NCBI GenBank assembly: GCA_947473535.1
Contig: CANJFK010000005.1
Coordinates: 1-12,547, forward strand
DNA length: 12,547 nt
Direction of reading: 5' to 3'
Source of the DNA: Legionellaceae bacterium
Lineage (GTDB): Bacteria; Pseudomonadota; Gammaproteobacteria; Legionellales; Legionellaceae
Positions 9,701 through 12,547 of the stretch are shown one piece after another. A program made the position numbers and the translations under genes. Within the stretch, counting starts at the first letter, position 1. Every line of letters starts with the position of its first letter. The notes below the pieces were generated by a model, which saw only the letters and a list, made by a program, of their open reading frames with translations, did not search any database and was not told where the DNA came from.

Positions 9701-12547
9701 CGTTATTACGTTATGTCCATGACACCACATTAAGCGCTAGCGAGTTGCAAACGATAATACAATCTTATAATCGAGTAGCTCCTCTATTAATGTCTTTAAA
9801 GCAATCTGAACTATATAATAAGTTAATTTCATCCATTAGCAGGCGGTTCTTAGACTTCATTAAAACAAATAGACACCCTCAATATTTAACGAATTTAATG
9901 CCGTTAACCCAAATGCTCACTGCAGAATATAAGATAGTAAATCTGCTGCAGCCGCATCAACTTATCTTACTAGAAACATTGATGTCCAATGGGCGATTGC
10001 CAATACTCAATCGTTATCCTATCGTTTGTCGAGACTTGTTGCACTTTATCCAACAGACCTCGTTAAGCCTCGAGGAGTTAGAACCTTATTACGATCAACT
10101 CATTGCGCTAGGTATCCATTTATCAGATACGCATGCGCCAGAAACCGCATTTAAAACATGTCTTGATGGCGTGGAGTCATTACAACAAACGCTGCGAAAA
10201 CTTAATCATCATGATAAAAATTCGTGTGTAACACTTATCTCAAATCTACCCATAGAGAAACTTCGTGATATCACTACACATGCGAACCTCCTACAAAAAC
10301 CGGAGGCTATAGTATCCGTTTTAGACATCATAGCGGTGTTGCCAAATAAAAAAACAGACGTGTATGAGACATTGTTACGTTATGTCCATGACACTAGTTT
10401 AAAGCCTGGCGAGTTAGACCAAATTAAGGCATTTTATAGGCACTTGGCCCAACTGCAAGATCCAGAATTTAGCCTAATGGCAAATTTACTGCCACAACAT
10501 TTTGTGATACTGAATCATCGCGGCGCGATTTATCACGACATGATCGACCTGCTACTAAACATTAATGATGTCCAAAATAAGGCTAGTATCTGTCAGTTTT
10601 GTGTCGATAAAGTTGGACCAGGTTTACTCAGTGACGATGAGGTCAAAATCAATCAGCTGGGTTGTTTAATAGCAAAAATGAATACTAATCGTGGTTTGGA
10701 TAATCAATTAGTGTTAACCCGTTTAACAAAATCAAAGTTTCAGTACTTAATGACGCTCCTCAATAATCGCTTTGAGACAATTTGCGATTGTTTGCTTGAG
10801 TACCCTGACACTTCCTCTAAATGTATCCAACATATTAGTGACTTTGTCGGCAACGAAAGAAAACGATCAGAAACGACAGATAGAATAATCGAGAGGTACG
10901 CTCATCTAGCACGTATTATTCATGAAGGCAAAACCTATATTGACCAATTTATTGAAGAAGAGGATACCAAGAAAACGCAGATCAACCCATTACATAAACC
11001 AGACGCAAGAGCGAATGCTGTAACTAAAACTACTTTTTTCGATCATCTTAAAAACTTTAATACTGAGCTTGCTTCGCTAGACGCTGATGAAGCGGATATT
11101 AGACGAGATAACATGGTTCGTTTAATACTAAGCAACTTCCGTCTATTTCGTGAACGTCCAGAATCGATGATTCAGATGATAACCTTGATTAAAGAAAAAC
11201 TTGAAGGAAATGACGCTGAGACAGCCAATCTTCTTGCAGGGATATTTCAACATATCGTTGACTATCATCAATCGAACCCAACCATTGATTTTCAAACGTT
11301 GGTCGATGGTGTTATGCAATTTGATGGTGAAGAAGATGCCGTTCTTACAACCCTAAATGAACTGCTTGAAAACGATCCTGAAAATACCGTTGAGTATTTA
11401 TTCAGTCATGCCGCACATCATTTGACGAACGTAGTGCATGAAGAGTCTCAAGACATTACTCGTCAGATCATCAAAGCTGTATATGACCGGAGTAGGTCTA
11501 GTGAACAAGATGCTTTAATTGAGGGGCTGAGTCAACAACTCAACATTCCAGATCATGAAGCCGCTGAAGACAGAAAGCGTCGCACCCTATTGATGCATTT
11601 GTTGTATCAAGGTGTATTAATAACAGGCGAGGAAGCATCAGACGCACTAGAAAACCATCATTTCACACACGACACAAATCAAGCCATACTCGATAAAGGT
11701 TTTGAACATTATAATACTTACACACAATCCGTTTTAGCTCAAAATACCATTGAATTAACAACAGAACAACAATCAAAACTACTCCGTTTGACAGATGAGT
11801 TAAAAATTATCACGCATAAAGCTGAGCCAGATGAAATCGTGCCTGCTCTAGAAAAAGAAGAAGAGGAAGGTACGCTAAAAACGCATTTATCCGGTTTACT
11901 GCAAAGCTACAAATCTCAATGGAAAGGGTCGAAGCGCGAAGAACAACGCCTCGCATTACAAGTAGGTATAAACGACGCTTTTGAGGATGAAGACGATGAC
12001 ACAACGTATAACGATCTTTTAACTAGAATCTTTGCCGCAAAACATCAAGCCATCGAAGAAGATACCGATGCAAACCGAACGGCTTGGTTCAAATTTAACA
12101 GTTTTGGTCGTAGTCGCTACTATAATACATTAAATCAAATGGAAAAGATGATTGTACAACATTGGACACATAGTAGAGACGCTGTTGCTAGTTTCCGAAC
12201 ATACCAAACGCTCAATCAAAAAGAGTACTACGAATTAGCCCATCGTCTCCATAGCGCGTTGTTTGAGCACCGGAGGGTAAATCCAGTTAATAAACAATTC
12301 GTACTCTTTAGTAATGTTGCGCTCGATACAGCGATAACGAATACCATACTAAAAATTGAGAACCTCGACTTAAATCAGGATGTAGAACCTGCGATGAATA
12401 GTGGTGAGATTCAGGAGCTAAACGACTTATTAATTGAGCATTTATCCCTTTTACCTGGCCACCTACACGTCTTAGCCAAAGAGCTTCAGGGAAGAAGCGA
12501 CTCATTAGTCGTGCATTTGAAATCCATAGAAGACAATGAAGATTTAA
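1..12547 (+). CDS. Giant SecA-like ATPase-domain protein, partial at both ends (at least 4182 aa)
   Basis: Frame 1 is open from the first to the last base with no stop, giving 4182 complete codons (roughly 470 kDa) plus one base. Both ends run off the window. The first in-frame ATG is at nt 100, but no stop lies upstream of it, so the real start is probably outside. The product is Leu/Gln/His-rich and mostly predicted helical by eye. It shows no evident signal peptide, membrane segment or ankyrin-type repeat. The only recognisable domain is a SecA-like DEAD motor at about residues 1536-2235; two tandem units of about 220 residues follow at 3061-3500. Housekeeping SecA is about 850-900 residues, so this is not the Sec translocase ATPase but a giant protein that has captured or evolved a SecA-type motor. 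The cellular role is unknown. A host-directed effector or large remodelling ATPase of an intracellular bacterium is an inference only. The reading frame is certain; the function is not. Confidence 0.95.
781..990 (+). other. Pro/Ala linker followed by Gln-rich alternating segment (residues 261-330)
   Basis: Residues 261-281 are low-complexity and rich in Ser, Pro, Ala and Gly (SPSPIDAGAAAVGSAKPKAA), as expected of an interdomain linker. Residues 303-319 then alternate polar and hydrophobic residues (QLELQQQMEVENVLQLD), a pattern suited to a beta strand or an aggregation-prone or assembly segment rather than a regular helix. An acidic stretch follows (DREHQEDNNPSVDEG, residues 319-333). I read this as a domain boundary. 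No function is assigned. Confidence 0.45.
991..4605 (+). other. Unrecognised region upstream of the motor (residues 331-1535)
   Basis: About 1200 residues with no family I can name. Residues 440-480 look beta-rich, with a hairpin-like GFYTARTKDGELYLAYR at 447-463. Most of the rest looks helical, with many Leu/Gln-rich amphipathic stretches. A charged, flexible break lies near residues 1104-1128 (DFRLLKDTDEDTPDG and following) and may separate two domains. Length and helical character fit a scaffold or solenoid placed before the ATPase, which is inference. No walker motif, zinc cluster or protease or transferase signature was noticed here. Confidence 0.4.
4819..4839 (+). other. Walker A / motif I of the SecA-like motor
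   Basis: This encodes ATGEGKS at residues 1607-1613, the phosphate-binding loop. The SecA consensus is TGEGKT; here the final Thr is Ser, a conservative change that still supports Mg-ATP binding. The catalytic-lobe lysine is Lys1612. Confidence 0.9.
5122..5136 (+). other. Walker B / motif II (FDEFD)
   Basis: This encodes FDEFD at residues 1708-1712, matching SecA DEVD with Phe in place of Val. Asp1709 and Glu1710 are the expected Mg-coordinating and water-activating acids, so the site looks intact. The following SecA block (SILIDEARTP) is not conserved here. Confidence 0.85.
6001..6255 (+). other. Insert of about 85-90 residues in the second ATPase lobe (residues about 2001-2085)
   Basis: In SecA the strand and helix around PVLVGTISIEKSE...AGIKHNVLNA lead directly into the short segment before motif V. 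Here the matching QSILFSCKNDHEV (1966-1978) and GIQCQMAAP (1989-1997) are followed by about 125 residues before GFGRG. The extra part holds YFVTETGLFYYDN (2010-2022), likely a beta hairpin, then an acidic helical stretch RLTNDDLDDIF (2053-2063). It looks like a compact module inserted at a surface loop of the motor. I have only a vague impression of similar FVT-x-x-GLFY segments in large Legionellales proteins and cannot verify that. Confidence 0.5.
6457..6471 (+). other. Motif VI arginine fingers
   Basis: This is part of QKGGRTARNG (2148-2157), which fits the superfamily 2 pattern QxxGRxxRxG (SecA QLRGRSGRQG). Arg2152 and Arg2155 correspond to the two conserved arginines that contact the ATP gamma-phosphate from the second lobe. 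Their retention argues for an active ATPase rather than a decayed domain. Confidence 0.75.
6706..9180 (+). other. Helical region after the motor (residues about 2236-3060)
   Basis: About 825 residues, Leu-rich and amphipathic, with no family I recognise. A Pro-rich turn (PQEAPKPPRAAR, 2326-2337) may separate the motor from what follows. Near residues 2838-2860 (LMPKYLEDLGRYPDVFNLM) and 2923-2944 (LTPAVLGNMRSNPALFHAI) the sequence resembles the LM-x-x-x-L...YP-x-V pattern of the tandem units further on. The solenoid may therefore begin here in a more diverged form. SecA's helical-wing and C-terminal zinc-binding (SEC-C) elements are not evident. Confidence 0.4.
9181..9840 (+). repeat. Tandem unit A of about 220 residues (residues 3061-3280)
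   Basis: This is the first of two consecutive in-frame units. It begins near LVDYIKT (3063-3069; unit B has FLDFIKT), passes through LMSNQRLPRLNHYP (3104-3117), a near-identical core RDLLHFIQQTSLSLEELEP (3121-3139), and a second conserved patch YETLLRYVHDTTL (3232-3244). Aligned residues lie 223 codons (669 bases) from unit B over most of its length, and about 220 codons at the start, implying a 3-residue indel. The predicted structure is all-helical, consistent with a solenoid building block. Function unknown. Confidence 0.8.
9310..9534 (+). repeat. Near-identical DNA block, copy A
   Basis: This 225-base block differs from copy B (9979-10203) at about 13 positions by my hand count. Seven of these fall in the first 45 bases and only six in the remaining 180. 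An uninterrupted identical run of 72 bases spans 9388-9459. Four of the six differences in the conserved part are silent. Confidence 0.85.
9841..10500 (+). repeat. Tandem unit B of about 220 residues (residues 3281-3500)
   Basis: This is the second unit, directly following unit A. It carries FLDFIKT (3284-3290), LMSNGRLPILNRYP (3327-3340), RDLLHFIQQTSLSLEELEP (3344-3362) and YETLLRYVHDTSL (3455-3467). Between the near-identical core and the YETLLRYVHD patch the two units are only about half identical in protein, so conservation is patchy. Unit B is followed by LLPQHFVILNHRGAIYHDMI (3496-3515), which may open a third, strongly diverged unit. Confidence 0.8.
9979..10203 (+). repeat. Near-identical DNA block, copy B
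   Basis: This is the direct-repeat partner of 9310-9534, offset by exactly 669 bases. The identical run corresponds to 10057-10128. The flanking parts of the two units are far more diverged, which suggests that this patch was homogenised recently after an older duplication. Confidence 0.85.
10501..12547 (+). other. C-terminal region visible in the window (residues about 3501-4182)
   Basis: This is a helical, charged region with no family I recognise. Residues 3948-3957 are strongly acidic (PALEKEEEEG, with more acidic residues at 3991-4001 around FEDEDDDTTYND). An aromatic and basic stretch follows (AWFKFNSFGRSRYYNTLNQM, 4028-4047). The frame is still open at the last base, so the true C-terminus, including any secretion signal, is not visible. 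Confidence 0.4.

Noticed and set aside
9310..10203. Direct repeats as a mobile element or integration footprint
   Set aside because: The repeats are in-frame parts of the same protein at a fixed 669-base offset, with homologous though diverged sequence between them. There is no transposase or inverted end.
12545..12547. TAA at the very end of the window as the stop of the gene
   Set aside because: It is in frame 2, whereas the gene is in frame 1. There the last codons read GAT TTA followed by one leftover base.

Overview
The window holds one open reading frame on the + strand. Frame 1 runs without a stop from base 1 to base 12547 (4182 complete codons plus one base) and is open at both ends. 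It is an internal piece of a single giant gene, so the window contains neither its true start nor its stop. I see no intergenic space, promoter, terminator, RNA gene, CRISPR array or insertion sequence. Short open frames in other frames and on the other strand are shadows of this gene.

The one part I can recognise is a SecA-like superfamily 2 ATPase core at about residues 1536-2235 (nt 4606-6705). SecA motifs occur in the right order: a Q-motif-like segment, Walker A (ATGEGKS), the post-Walker block (LAERD), Walker B (FDEFD), a GGVHQ signature (SecA GLHQ), GFTGT (SecA GMTGT), VPTN (SecA IPTN), GFGRG (SecA AGRG) and the arginine-finger motif QKGGRTARNG. An insert of roughly 90 residues interrupts the second ATPase lobe. 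The core sits inside an otherwise unrecognised protein: about 1535 residues before it and about 1950 after it.

Layout by residue: 1-260 unrecognised, mostly helical; 261-330 Pro/Ala linker and a Gln-rich alternating stretch; 330-1535 unrecognised, mixed but largely helical; 1536-2235 SecA-like motor; 2236-3060 Leu-rich helical region; 3061-3500 two tandem units of about 220 residues, parts of which are nearly identical in DNA; 3500-4182 helical, charged C-terminal region running off the window.

Organism: AT-leaning DNA (lines I sampled suggest low-to-mid 40s % GC), a very large soluble helical protein and a SecA-like domain outside the Sec pathway suggest a bacterium with an intracellular or amoeba-associated lifestyle. 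Legionellales (Legionella, Coxiella, Rickettsiella or Berkiella relatives) is my best guess, at low confidence. With only one partial gene, nothing can be said about an operon or partners. A reasonable but unproven reading is an ATP-driven, remodelling or translocation-type motor carried on a long alpha-helical scaffold, perhaps a host-interaction protein.
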